Positions 12,053 through 23,534 of a DNA stretch of 64,000 nucleotides are shown in pieces. Each line of letters starts with the position of its first letter. The first letter of the stretch is position 1. A program made the translations under genes and the position numbers. The notes under the pieces are model-generated. The model ran no database searches and was not told where the DNA came from. It was given only the letters and a program-made list of their open reading frames with translations. Origin of the DNA: Prinia subflava (Eukaryota; Chordata; Aves; Passeriformes; Cisticolidae). Where the stretch lies: contig NC_086283.1 of the NCBI RefSeq assembly GCF_021018805.1, forward strand, positions 59,607,803 to 59,671,802, given 5' to 3'.

Positions 12053-12106
12053 CTCCAAACCAGCAGCCAGCTCTGGGTGGGACAAAGAAACAATCTCCTC
12101 GAGCGC
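12053..12106 (-). other. Candidate 18-codon exon next to a CpG-rich block
   Basis: On the minus strand an acceptor (GTTGTGTTTCAG) precedes 54 bp, exactly 18 codons (ALEEIVSLSHPELAAGLE), followed by GTAGC as a possible donor. It lies just inside a GC-rich block. The frame is open across it, but I do not recognise the peptide and cannot link it to other exons. It may be chance. Confidence 0.3.
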
Positions 12107-12330
12107 CTGAAACACAACTCGGAGGCCGCCTGGGCCGGGGCTGACGGCGGCGGCTCCGCCCCCGCTCCCAGTCGGCGACAGTGGCGACACACGGGGCACG
12201 CCTGCCCAGCGACCGAGGCCCAGGGGCGCAGGCCCCGCCCCGGGACGCGCCCGGGTGACGGCACGGGGCCGGGCGGGGAGCTGTGCTCCGCCGTCCCTCA
12301 GACACCCGGGTGACCGTACAGTGAACCCCT
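12100..12330. promoter_or_regulatory. CpG-rich block, possible promoter
   Basis: These roughly 230 bp are strongly GC-rich with many CpG dinucleotides and GC-box-like GGGCGG/CCGCCC sequences, unlike the AT-rich surroundings. This is what an avian CpG-island promoter looks like. No assigned gene starts here, although candidate minus-strand exons lie on both sides. Confidence 0.5.
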
Positions 12331-12593
12331 GGAACATCGATCAGCTCACCAGGCACGCGGAGGAAGCGTTCAGGCTGGAAGCCACCCCACAAGATCTCTC
12401 CTTCAGCCTCCCGCTCAAAGCACAGTCATTCATCGGGTCAGACCACGTTGCCTGGGGCTTTGCCAGTTAAAGGATGTGTTACAAATGCCAATACAGTAGT
12501 CCAATTAAAATTATAATTTTTGGTTTATTAGTAAGGATCGAATTACAGAATTTCGGCAAAACCAGCAGCAGCAGAGATACTTTGATGATTTAC

Positions 12594-12778
12594 CTGGGAA
12601 TCGTCAAAGGTGAACCAGGACGCTGTACCTGGCACACTGCCATACCCCCTGAGGTCACATATTGGCCTTGTTCGGGGCTTAGTTTTTATACACTTTATTC
12701 CGCCTCTGGCAAAAATTTCCTCATAGTCCTTTTGTTTCCAGGGCTGGTTATTCGAATTCATAGTCATCTTTGGCTTAG
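12594..12778 (-). other. Candidate 185-bp exon, product unknown
   Basis: On the minus strand a good acceptor (CTCTTTTCAG) is followed by an open frame beginning KPKMTMNSNN and ending WFTFDDSQ just before a consensus donor (GTAAAT). The exon-like structure is convincing, but I do not recognise the peptide and no neighbour exon can be joined with confidence. It could be a stray exon of a lost gene. Confidence 0.35.
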
Positions 12779-12927
12779 CTGAAAAGAGTTTCTCCTCTGC
12801 TGCAAGGTGTCAATTTGTTGGTAATGGACACCAAAGTTTATGAATGGTAAAAATTCATCTCCAGAGATGTTGATGATGATGGTTCTCTGATGGTGGTGTT
12901 CCCATGCTCGGATGACTGGTGTTCCCT

Positions 12928-13396
12928 TGTAGAGGAATTTTTAGAAGAGCGAGGTCATGATTTATTGATAGGGGGTTTGAACAATCCCTGCTACCAGGGA
13001 ACAGTATGAGAGTCCGTACTGTTCCTGTGCTGGTCTTGTAAACCTTGAATTAGTAAGAAAGTAGCAATTGTAATAATTTAGTGTGCCTTCGCACGGATGC
13101 TTCCTCAGATGCTGAATATGTGTAACAACTTGCTAGGCCTTCTCATGGATGTAGAAAACAGAATGCTATTCATAAGGTAGAACAAAAGGTAAACTAGATG
13201 CCAAATAACGTGGACCAATGAACAATCATTTAATGTATATGTATATGTACTTTTAGCCAATCACCAACTGTTTAGCTGTGCTTGCTTTCCTCTCTGTAAC
13301 CTGATAAATAAGAGTATACTGGAAATAAAAGAGAGTTCAGAGATCAAACCTAATCATATTGATGTCTGTTTGATGCTCTGCTCCTTTCTCGCAACA
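12928..13396 (+). mobile_element. Solo LTR, family D (469 bp), 6-bp TSD TTCCCT
   Basis: Ends are TGTAGAGG...CTCGCAACA. A perfect 6-bp duplication, TTCCCT, flanks it at 12922-12927 and 13397-13402. Inside are CCAAT-type boxes, a TATA-like GATAAATAAGAG near 13302 and AATAAAAG near 13324, all in plus orientation. A 6-bp TSD is typical of class II (alpha/beta-like) retroviruses, which sets this element apart from the 5-bp families in the window. Confidence 0.92.
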
Positions 13397-13402
13397 TTCC
13401 CT

Positions 13403-16400
13403 GATGGCTGAAGATAATGATCTGACAGCTCTGTCATCCAGGGAGGGGAAGACTGATAGTTTATTTTAATGTGTCCTTTTCTGATGCCAAAGAGAAGGCC
13501 AAGGTTTCCTGTAAGTCCTTTGTCTCCTTTCTAAATGTAAACTCCAGGGTGGTGCCTGTTTCTGTCTCAGCAAATTTTCAAGGCAGACTGAAACTTAAGA
13601 CTATATTCCCATATAATATATATACAGGTTTTTTTATCATTTCTAACATGCCATAACCCATAAGAAGACGAATTAACATCCCATATTTTTCACAGATGCA
13701 AAACCTCTCAGGGCCCTCACTCCACCACATTGTCCTAACTTTTTCCTTATCTCCAGCCCAAACCTCTCTAGCTTCATCTGACACCACTTTCTCTTTTCTC
13801 TCACCAGACACTTCTGTGAAGAGCATGGCCTTAGCCCCTTGATGCCATCCCACAGCTTTCAGTCAAGGTGCTTTCAGATGCCTTACAGCTGTGTCTGCTC
13901 CAGACTGAACCAGTCCTGGACCTATAGCCTCACCTATCAGAGGCAGTGCTCCACCCCCACTCTCATGGTGGCCTTTCCTGAATTTGTCTTGTTTTGCCAA
14001 CTTCCATCTTGACTTGTGGATCAGGACCTGGATGCAGGATCCATTTGTCATCTCACAAGTGCCAAGCAGAAGTGATAATCCCTTTTGTCCTAACTAAATT
14101 TGATCAGATTCTTTTTAGCTCATTCCTCCCCCACTTCTGGTTCCTGTGGATGGCAGCCCTGCTCTCGTACATATTGACAGCTTCCTCCTCCTCCTCCTCC
14201 TCTTCCCTTGTTTATTATCATCTGCCAGCATCACAATGGCTCTCCTTTGCTTTGCCCATTGCCCACAAGTTAAGCACAAAATATCCCAGGTTAGAACACT
14301 GCTGGATTGCACTTTGTTGCAAGATATTTCCTTTATTGTTTTGCTGTCAGCAATCATTCTTGGTGTATGCATTTCTGCTGCATCTGGGAAAGCAATGCCT
14401 TTCTCTCACCCTGCCGGAAACTGTAAAGTTTAAATTATTTCATTTGTACTTACAACAAGGTTTTTGGTTCACAGTTGGACTTGATCTTAACGGTCTTTGC
14501 CAATGCAAATAATTCAACAGTGCCATATCCTGGAGTGAGGAATATCAAGAGTTTCATTCAGGGTGATGAGCAGCTCTTGCCTTTGTGCCATGTTATAATG
14601 CACGCATGTACAAGTCCTTGTCTGTCTACTAAATACAATCATAGTTCTGCACATTGTTTTAGCATGTGTTTGAATGCTCACTCCATTGACTTTTCTTCTG
14701 TAGGCTGCAGCTTTGGTACCTCTCTCTGTATCTAAATGTCTTAGCAGATGGGCATTGGATTTAACTGACTTTCTTGTGTTTGTACCATGATGAATGTCCA
14801 CACCTGGCAACACTGAGTTGGTATCTGTTGTTTAAATATTCATCTGCTAGAAAAAGGGCATGCTGAGAAAGCTTGTGTTACATGTGAAAGTGCATGTGAT
14901 ACAGAAAATTAAGAGTAATTTACTAATTAATAAAAAGCAAAGCAGTATTTCACTAGGCACAGCTACAGTAGCACTGGAGAAGACACAAGACATATTTATT
15001 TGAATTTTTTATTCTGTAATACTATGTACTACTTATATATATATAAGAGAGAAGGATACTACCAGGAAGTAAAACTGTTAATAGAGAAAAATATCCCTTT
15101 TAATTTCTTATTACACATGGACTACTTGTAAGCAGTTTTCCCCAACAACATCCTACCAACATTCTGCAGAGTGTGATGTTGGAGCACAGTTTGCCTCTAG
15201 CAAATAAGGAAAACTAATCTAGCAATCACAGACAGAGCTGTGTCATTTCTTTTTTTTTGGTATGGCTTAAAGATATTGTCTCCCCAATATTTTCTGACTT
15301 TCTTTTCCTTCCTTTCACTACTAAATAAATAAAAAAAAAAGTGGTTTAAACTCAGTCTTCCAGTAATTTCTGACAAAATACATATATACACTGGGGATAT
15401 GAAAGCCTGGAGGATAAATTATAAATCTCCTGCTAGTCTGCTGGGGCAAGTGGTGAGTCGTATCTCAATCTATTTGTGTTAACCACTTCCAACATGTTGA
15501 TTGCCAACAGCAGCAAGTCCATTTGTGTGAAGAAACAGACTTAAAGCCAAACTGCTGATGCTTTGTTAGCATGACCAATGACTCTGCCTTATTTTGTCAG
15601 AGACTGATTATTTACAGTTATCAAAGGTCAGATGCAAATTTTTATATTTCTTTGGTTATTGCAATTCAAAAGACCAAGACAGCTAAAAAAGCTCTGCCTT
15701 CATTTGCAGTTATTTTCAGCTTGGACAATATCCCTGTGCATGCACAAAAACTCCAGGAAAGAATTCCCTTCTTACTTACTTGAAGCAAGGATTTTTGTTC
15801 CAATTCCTCTTACATTCCTACAGAGCCATTAAAGGCAAGGATTTTGACCCTGTTTTGATACTATAATCCATTTTATACACCAAACTTCCTAAATCATTGC
15901 TTCAATACACCCCTGTCACATGCTATTGGCTTTACTGCTACCTTTGCTATTCTTTCAAGTGATTAATCTTGTTTCATAAGGCTGGGAAGATGAAAATCCC
16001 TTTCAGATCCTCTGACAGGGAGTTAATTTACCATTACTTCAGTAAGCACTCTTAGCTGCATGGGGCATTAATTCTTTTGGTCCTTCATATCAAAGGTATG
16101 GGGTCTTTCCTGAAATACTGCTTATTTGACGAAATACTGCTAATTTTCCTCCATGATAATGGGCAACTGATATGTTATTGTCCAGTTTTTACGCTCACTC
16201 CTTTTAGATCTAGCCACTGGATCCTGTCAATTACACATACAACTAACTTATGTATTTATTTTCTTTACATTTCTAATGGACAAGCATCCTAGGGTTAATA
16301 AAAAATGTATTAAATTTGTATGTAACACAGTTTGAAACTTAACAAATAGCAGCTTTTATGTCTGTCCATCCATCTGTCCAACTATCTAGCTACCTAACTA

Positions 16401-17240
16401 TCTACTCACCTGCCTTCCTACCATCTCTCTGTAAGTTTGAGAACAGCTTTAATAGTAGTCATCTCCCTTTACACTAATTTTCAGATATAAAGCATGCATT
16501 TACTGAAAAACACCTGTTGAGCACTAATTTGTACTGTCCACCTGATCCAGTTGAATTGTGAACTGAAAAAAAATTCTGCAGCCTAAAAAGGGAGGAGATT
16601 GAAGCAGAGCAAGAGACCCATTTTTTGCAGGGTTTCCTATATCAGAAAAGGTAAATTTTGTATTTGTCCTTGTTGTTCTAATTCTCTACTTCTAATGAAA
16701 GTTGAGAGCAAAGGAAGTGGAAGAAATACATCCAAAGACCCATCTTTCTCATGTGAAAATGAATTCAGAATGGTTTACAATGACTTCTGTGAATGGAGCC
16801 AGGTTGTCGATCTGACTCTCCAGCTGGATTATCTGTTCCTTCAGGTCATTATTTTTGTGAGGTTTGACCTGGTCTCTCCTCTCAAAAAGACTCTATTGCT
16901 TCCACCTTATACATCTTTTAACTACTTCATTCCAGAAACAACTGTGGCCTCAGAAGAGTGCTGAAATGCTTGGTAGGAAAAGGGAAAAATGAAATTGAGT
17001 TTGGATCAGATCCATAAGCATAAATCCTGCTCAAAATAAGGAATCAAAATTCACCTAAAAATTCACAGGAATGTCCATAGAAATGCTGTGATGAACTGAT
17101 ATTAAAACTGGGCACATGCCCAAGGCCTTAGTGACTGGCATTTAACTGTGGTGGTGAGCCAAAGGCATGGGTGAGAAGTGAGAGTGTAACATGGAGCCGC
17201 AGTAGCCCTGGACATATGTGTAGAGGCATGAGGAAACGCA
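13403..17240. other. AT-rich intergenic DNA, nothing recognised apart from simple repeats
   Basis: No gene could be supported in these 3.8 kb. A short (TCC)n run lies at about 14183-14209, and a degenerate tetranucleotide stretch (ATCC/CTAT-like) lies at about 16366-16420. Open frames are short and lack splice context. Confidence 0.45.
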
Positions 17241-17246
17241 GTGACG

Positions 17247-17438
17247 GATGTCTCATTGTAACATCACTGAGTGGGAGAATGGCATCACCAGGAGATGGAT
17301 TGTAACCCAACATCCCTCAATGCTTATATTCAGGGGCCAGTCATCCATCTGACTGTGACATCACTGGGTGGTGGAGAATAACATCACCAGGAGATGGACT
17401 GTGATGTCACATCCCTTGCTGGTTATATGCATGCCTGC
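17247..17438 (+). promoter_or_regulatory. Tandem ~98-bp promoter repeat with CRE-like sites upstream of the RING gene
   Basis: Two diverged copies of a unit sit head to tail with a period of about 98 bp. Each contains TGT(A/G)ACATCAC, then CATCACCAGGAGATGGA, then a CATCCCT-to-TTATAT end. The second copy holds TGACATCA (17356-17363) and the perfect palindrome TGTGATGTCACA (17400-17411). It ends about 110 bp before the likely start codon, so it probably contains the core promoter. These sites differ from the consensus CRE (TGACGTCA) at the central CpG. Confidence 0.7.
17400..17411. promoter_or_regulatory. Palindromic CRE-like element TGTGATGTCACA
   Basis: A 12-bp perfect palindrome 138 bp upstream of the ATG at 17549. 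The identical 12-mer precedes the other intact RING gene (42891-42902). It is a candidate site for CREB/CREM/ATF or related bZIP factors; binding is inference. Confidence 0.6.
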
Positions 17439-17548
17439 AGAGACTGGCTGGACCACTTTAGCTCAAACCTGGACTTCTGCTGAGTGTGTCTGCGAGTGGG
17501 AGCTCCTTCCAGCCCTCAGTTCTCCCCAGCCTGCCGCAGCAAGAAGAC

Positions 17549-18538
17549 ATGGCCACAGGGGCAGACTGGAGCTGCCCCATCTGCCACAATGCTCGGACTG
17601 ATGTGGCATCTGTTCTGCCCTGTAATGACCAGTTCTGCCTGGGCTGCATCCTGCGGTGGGCAAAGACAAATTCAGCATGCCCTCTCTGCAGCAAACCTAT
17701 GGAGATTGTCAGGTTTTCTGAGCGGAGCGAATGGGACTATCTACAGTTTGCCATCACACCCTCAGAAGAGTTGTCAGAGGACAGCATCCAGGCAGGGAGT
17801 GCTCTGTTCCACCTTGACCAACACAGCCCCCATCACCCTGAGGTGTCCCCTCCACTTTCTCCACAAAGGATGCAGTCTCCAGATGAGCAGGAGGCTGCAG
17901 AGTCAGAATTAATGGGCGGCCTTCTGCCTCAGGTCTGGGCAGAACTTTTCCAAAGGCAACAGCAGCTGCTAGACCCTGTGCTTCCCTGGCTGCGCTGGAA
18001 GCTGGCAGCAGTCTATCAGGACCAGTGGTGGCGAGCAGAGGCTGCAGAGGGCTCCATCCTGCACGGCCTCTGTGTCTGTGGTCCGGATGCAGAGACCTTG
18101 GTCGAGCTGCTGGAGCCTCTCCTCAATGGACACACAGCATCATTGGTCTATAGCATCATCAATATCATTGTAGGCCAGTGCACTGGTGAAGCCCAGAGGC
18201 TGCTGTGCTTCCATCAAGCCAGCACCAACTCTAACAGCTCCAGCTACACTAGCTCCCAGGAGGTGACTCTTGCCAGTGGACCCACAGGCTCTGAGGTAGA
18301 GGAGGAAGCTGGTACATCAGAAACCGGTCTCCAGCAGAGTCCCAACCACCTCCCATCTATGCCCACCTGCTCAGAGCAGGACCAGCCCCAGGAAGAGCAG
18401 GATCAGGAGGTGGCAGCAGCAGGTCCATCTGCTCAAGGCTGCAGCCCCTCTGCTCCTGACCAGGGCAGGGACCACTCTTCTGGAGAGCCCCAAGATGCCC
18501 AGAAGAAGACAGCCCAGAGCTCCCAGGATTCTCCCTGA
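17549..18538 (+). CDS. Topors-like RING-finger protein (predicted E3 ubiquitin ligase), single exon, 329 aa
   Basis: The start is the ATG at 17549 (GACATGG context), because MATGADWSCPIC matches the beginning of the paralogues. An in-frame ATG at 17486 would add 21 residues. Residues 9-47 form a RING: C9, C12, C25, then D27 where the paralogues have His, C30, C33, C44, C47. Residues about 123-225 are a conserved helical region (LLPQVWAELFQ ... EAQRLLC) shared with both units at 43-45 kb. Residues 226-329 are Ser/Gln/Glu-rich and probably disordered. There is no intron, and AATAAA lies 68 bp after the stop. RING proteins of this type transfer ubiquitin or SUMO. The substrate is unknown and the His-to-Asp change may affect zinc binding. 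I know the family as multicopy in songbirds. Confidence 0.9.
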   Translation: MATGADWSCPICHNARTDVASVLPCNDQFCLGCILRWAKTNSACPLCSKPMEIVRFSERSEWDYLQFAITPSEELSEDSIQAGSALFHLDQHSPHHPEVSPPLSPQRMQSPDEQEAAESELMGGLLPQVWAELFQRQQQLLDPVLPWLRWKLAAVYQDQWWRAEAAEGSILHGLCVCGPDAETLVELLEPLLNGHTASLVYSIINIIVGQCTGEAQRLLCFHQASTNSNSSSYTSSQEVTLASGPTGSEVEEEAGTSETGLQQSPNHLPSMPTCSEQDQPQEEQDQEVAAAGPSAQGCSPSAPDQGRDHSSGEPQDAQKKTAQSSQDSP

Positions 18539-18605
18539 CCCAAGAAAAGGCCACCTGTTGGCAGCTATAGCATACCTTCAGGAACACTTCAGCCAAGAAA
18601 AAGGA

Positions 18606-18611
18606 AATAAA
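18606..18611 (+). terminator. Polyadenylation signal AATAAA of the RING gene
   Basis: It sits in the block AATAAATTGTTATTTCC, which is also found after the double-RING gene (45297) and, mutated, after the pseudogene. This supports it as the true 3' end of this family. Confidence 0.8.
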
Positions 18612-18619
18612 TTGTTATT

Positions 18620-19640
18620 TCCTTGACAAAGTCTCTTGAGTGCTACTTTCTTCCTGTTCTGGTGCCTTCCTCTGGCTCCTACACTCCACCATCAGCCAAA
18701 AGCCCCCAGGGACTCCAGGGCCATTTCAGCAGTGCCTCCTCGCACAGAAAATCCTGCTGCAGCTGTGACAATGGAAAAGCTTTTGAACAAGCACCAGGGT
18801 GGTGCTACCAAAGGTGTCAGGAGTGAAAGAATGACCAGGCATTCATGAGAAGAGTAAAACTCTGATAGTGCCTAACACAATTTCTGCCTATGACATTAGT
18901 CAAAAATGTTCAGTTTGATGATGTACAGCCAGAGGACAGGTGTAGCCTGAAGGTACAGCCAATTAGAGTTCATTCAATCAGTGGGAAAGAAAAGACCTAT
19001 GCAATCATGTAGAATGCACTATAATGTGCATTAATGTAGAGCACTATAAAAAGAGGGCAGGACAAAAACAAAATAGGCATCAAACTGGGGAGTGGAAGGG
19101 GAGGTAATACCAGAAGCACTGTTCATAAGGATGCTAATTATACATTTTGCAGGTATGTTTCAAAAAAACTAAATAAACAACAAAACCAAAACCAACCAAT
19201 CAACCAAGAAAACCCCAAAACCAAGCAAAAAAAATATAAGTGTTGTTCTTTAAAACTTTGTAAATTGTTTTTGGACACATTACATTTGTATTTTAGGTGA
19301 TCTGTTTGTTGGAGAACAGAAGGAAATTACTACAGGCAGTTGAAAGAGGAAGGAGAAGTAATAACATTTAGCACATTGCAATTTTGTTTCTCATGTTGGT
19401 ACAGTCTCTGGGACAGTTCATTCTGACTGCAGAAAAGGTTGGCCAATGGAACACGATGGGAAAGTTGCAGATTTGCCACCTGCTTGCAGCAAGCAGCAAG
19501 CTCACTGACTGAACAGGCAACTGCTGTCCTGCTGCATGTTCCTGACAGGAGCCTATGCTGGCTTTTAAGACCAAGTATGTGTTGTGCACCCCACAAACAT
19601 CCTGTGAGATGCATTCTGAGCATGACTCAGCCCACAAGAA
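18620..19640. other. Intergenic, nothing firmly recognised
   Basis: A TATA-like CTATAAAAAGAGG near 19045 and an A-rich stretch at 19160-19235 are visible, but no gene or complete repeat could be supported. Confidence 0.4.
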
Positions 19641-20758
19641 CCTGGGTGGCAAAAAATATCTCTCAGGAGGAGGGAGGGGTGCCCAGCTGGACAACCTGCA
19701 GACATTCATCTCGGGAGAGTTCCCCTGAACAACCTAGTGGTCTTCAACAGTGGAGCGACTACACTAACAGACAAGGGAAAGGTTACAGATGTCATCTTCT
19801 GGAGTACTGTGAGGACTGTGGCACTATTCCCCACAACATCCTTTGCTCTAAATGGGTAGGTTTGATGAGACTATTCAGTGGAAGTGGAATTGGTTGGACT
19901 GGCATATCCAGATGGTAGTAGTCACTGGCATCAGCGAAAAGTGGTGTTCCTCAGGGGCCCATACTGGAACCAGTGTGATATTCATCAAGGACATAAGACA
20001 GAGTGATCTAGTGCACCCTCGGCAAAATTGTGGATGAAAACCATGCTGAGCAGGTGATATGCTTGAGGAGTGTGCCATCTAGAGGGACCTGGACAAGCTC
20101 AGCAAGTGAGCCCATGGGAACCTTATCAGCTTCGACAAAACTGGGATTACAGCCCAGAAAATTGACTCTGAGCTAGGCTGCATCACCAGCAGCTTTGGCA
20201 GCAGGTCAATGAGTATGCATTGTCAGTCTGCTCTGGTGAGACCCCACCCAGAACACTGCATCCAGCTCTGGGCCCCCCAGCATAGGAAGAACATGGAAAT
20301 GTTAGAGCAAGTGCCAAGGAGGTCATCAAGATGATCAGAGGGATGGAACACCTATGCTATGGGGGACAAGTGAGAGAACTGGGCTTCTTCAGTCTTGAGA
20401 AGATAAGGCTTTGGGAGACCTTACAGTCCTTTCCAGTACCTAAAGAGGCTACAAGAGAGCTGGAGAGGGACACTACTAAGACAGGTAGTGATAGAAGGGG
20501 AAATGGCTTCAAACTGAGAGAAGACAGGGTTAGATTAGATGTTAGGAAGAAATTATTGATTGTGAGGGTGCTGAAGCACTAGCACGGGCTGCCCAAAGAA
20601 CCTGCATCTGTCCCTTCCCTAGGAGTGTTCAAGGCCAGGTTGGATGGGGCTTGGACTACCAGGTCTAGTGGAAGGTGGCCCTGTCCATGGCACAGGGGTT
20701 GAAAGTAGATGGCCTTGGTATCCTTGAAATCCCAAATCATTCTATGACTCTATGATTT
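19640..20758 (+). mobile_element. CR1 LINE, degenerate 3' part
   Basis: The sequence follows CR1 from the RT region (for example the stretch around GACAAGGGAAAGG and CCCCACAACATCC at about 19768-19842). It continues through the conserved CR1 3' part to a short octamer-like end (ATTCTATGACTCTATGATTT). The frames are broken throughout. The left end is approximate. Confidence 0.85.
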
Positions 20759-20945
20759 CAGGTAAACCAAGTAGCTGTCCTCATATTGGCGAGTGTGCTA
20801 TTTACTGCATGTTTCACCCTCCAGGCCAGCAGTTCTTCAAGAAACATAAAAACTACATTCCTCTTTCAAAATCTCACAAGATACTATAAAGATCTATGCT
20901 TTCAAGTATTTCTTTTTTACTAGAATAATAAACCACTTGTATCAT

Positions 20946-22312
20946 TGTCGTGGTTGGGGGGGGAGGTGAATTCTTCCAGGGGGATGTGGGCAGTCCAATC
21001 AGTGATCAGCTTTTCTGCTGGCACCTGGGTTGGTCACTCGGAGGTTTGGACACGCCTCTGAGGACACAAAGAGTTAAAAGCAGGAGTCTGAGGGGCTCGG
21101 CCTCTTTTCGGATCCGGGTTTTCAGCAGAGAGACGTCTCCAGTCTCCTTCCCCCGCCTGGCCACGAGGCTGGGTGGGGGAGGGGAAACACGTGGTCGGCT
21201 CAGGTAAGCCGGAGCCCCCGGGGGGGGGAAGAAGAGAGGGGACAGGACTGGAACTGAGCTGCCCCGTCCAGGATGGAGGGGTGGAAAACTGTGGAAGTGC
21301 CTTCTGTGTGTGCTCACCCCCCCCTCCCCCCCAAACTCCGGGAGAAGTTGCTCAGCTACGTGGGAGTTTGCGGAGCCTGGGAATGCCTCCGCCTGCACCC
21401 TGCCGAGAAGAAACTGTTAACCCTTGCTTGGCAGAAAGAAACTTTTCTTAGACATTGATTCTCATGACTAGTGGTTTTCGGAGAGAGGGAAGCGGCCTGG
21501 GACCGAGATGATAAAGCATGATTGGAAGGAACTCGATGGAAGAATGAGAGGAGTAGCCTTGGAGCTGGACTTCTCTTGCATAATGTCAGCCATGGACTGA
21601 ACTTGAGTCTCTTTTGAACATAAACTGCATTTTTGGGTGGACGCAGCTGCCCCTTGCTTTTGCTACAGTGACTGGCACTTGAAGAGTTGGAGCGAGCAGA
21701 GAAAAGAGGGGGAGGGTGAGGTGGTGCCCTCTGCCCTCAGGGCAGACCTGCTCCTGGAACCCCGGCCCCTGGGTAAAAAGGGGAGAGCTCGGCATGCAGC
21801 ATCCTTAAAAAGCCCTGTATGTAGTTTTGGCCTATGAGACAGCGGTGAGAGCGCTGGACATAGGAAAAAGAGGGTGTCACCTTAGCAGACTTCTCCGGGC
21901 GGTGCTATGGGTGACATGGAAACACATAAGGGGTGGACCCGTGTTTTCTGAAGAACAGTTTGTGGTGCGAGAGAGACTCCTCTCTCCCTTGCTGAATTGA
22001 AGATTAGTTTGTTTTTGAGTGGTGATTGTTTGATCTAAAACCCAGGGGTTGGTCTGTGAAGAGTGATGGGTGGGGAGGTAGAAACTGGGAGAAGAAATGT
22101 TCTAAGAAGTTTTTATTTCTGTCTCTGTGTGTGTTTAGGAGTATTTCTGTCCCTGTTCTTATGTAATTAATAAAGTTTTGGTGGGTTTTTTTTTGTTTTC
22201 AAGATTTAAGCCTGCTCTGCTCTGTTCCTGATCACATCCCACAGGAGTTGTTAGAGAAAAAAAACATATATTCATGGGTGCACTAACATCTGGCCAGTGC
22301 TAACCCATGACA
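20946..22312 (+). mobile_element. Long solo LTR, family E (1,367 bp), TSD ATCAT
   Basis: It starts TGTCGTGGTTGG and ends ACCCATGACA, flanked by a perfect ATCAT duplication (20941-20945 and 22313-22317). It is unusually long for an LTR. It contains a splice-donor-like CAGGTAAGC near 21203 and an AATAAAG signal near 22168. There is no internal retroviral region, so it is solo. The 5-bp TSD is compatible with an ERVL-type element (inference). Confidence 0.92.
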
Positions 22313-22317
22313 ATCAT

Positions 22318-23534
22318 GCATAACGAGATAATAACTTATATGATCACCTGTTGTGGAGTACCAGCCATAAGAATGTTTTATCTCAAACATTCTGACTGTT
22401 GCAACAGAAAAGCTGTGACTGGAAAAGAGTTCTGCGGAGACGGGAATGTGCTGAGCTGAGCCAGCTTTTTTTTCTGCCTTGAGACATGTGCTCAGTGCTG
22501 ATGTGTGAACTCCCACTCCCGACTCCCTGGAGAGCACCAAAGACCTCACTGCACAAGCCCAAAACAGTGGCAAAAATCTGTTTTACATAAGAGGTGTGGA
22601 CAAGAAAAACTATAAAACAAAGTGTATCAGTCCCCCATATCTCTCTCTATTGTGCTCTCTGTTTACCCCATTTCCAAGTAACAGTTCCCTGACACTCATC
22701 TGGTGTGTTTGTTTAGCCTGAGAAGAACTTATAGGGAACATCACATGCCCTACTGGGTCAGTTGTAACACAACAGAACAGGAAAAGAGGGTGGGAGTGCT
22801 AAAGCCTTGGATGAACTCTTCCATGCACTATGAGTGTGACTGGCATTGGAAAATTGATCCAAACTGAGAAGCTGGAGCCCTATATTAAAATCTTATTAAA
22901 GAATAATTACTTTCAATAGCCAGTCTAATTCCCTATATTAGACAGACAGTCATTTTCTCAAATTACTTCACAGCTAACATCAGAGAACAGGTGATATGCC
23001 TTAGGACTGAAAACTCCACAACAACCTTGCTGCATCCCCAGTCACAAAAACCCATTCATAGAGATTCTCAGATGTTCACCACAGAACAAGGTGGGATAGA
23101 GGCATACAAAGCATAGGATTGATGAAAACATGGAAAGCCAAGCAACACATCCACTGGCTACACGTCTTCCTGCTGCTGCACTGCTGTGGCATTTCCAAGG
23201 AGCCTTACCCATCTGAGGTGCACCTCTGGGAGCTTCCCTGGCCACATCTGTGCACCAGAGGGAGCTGCCTGAGCTGGAAATAAAGAAAGAAAGAAAGAAA
23301 AGAAAGTTGCAAAACACTGCAGAACAACTCACAAAGTGCTGCTAGGAAGAAAGGAGTGGACCCAAATGGGCTGGTCCCAAAAAAACCTGGAAGTTGTGAG
23401 GCAGAGACCAAATAGGTGCTGCACAGGCTACAGGATGTCAGCCTTAGGAAAAAAGAGAAACCACCATCATTCCAAAGTTTGGAAGCTTAATTCCTCTGAC
23501 TCTCACTTCTAAACCACTTTTTCTCTATTTCTCA
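22318..23534. other. Intergenic; possible LTR remnant at about 22.3-22.75 kb
   Basis: The stretch with ACTATAAAAC near 22608 and a pyrimidine-rich piece after it resembles an LTR core, but I could not find paired ends or a TSD. Nothing else in this stretch is recognisable. A short (AAAG)n run lies at 23283-23306. Confidence 0.35.

Noticed and set aside
12015..12392. 125-codon minus-strand frame through the CpG-rich block
   Set aside because: Arg/Pro-rich and overlapped by other long frames; likely due to base composition.
22318..22760. Additional solo LTR with TATA-like ACTATAAAAC
   Set aside because: No paired TG...CA ends with a target duplication could be found.
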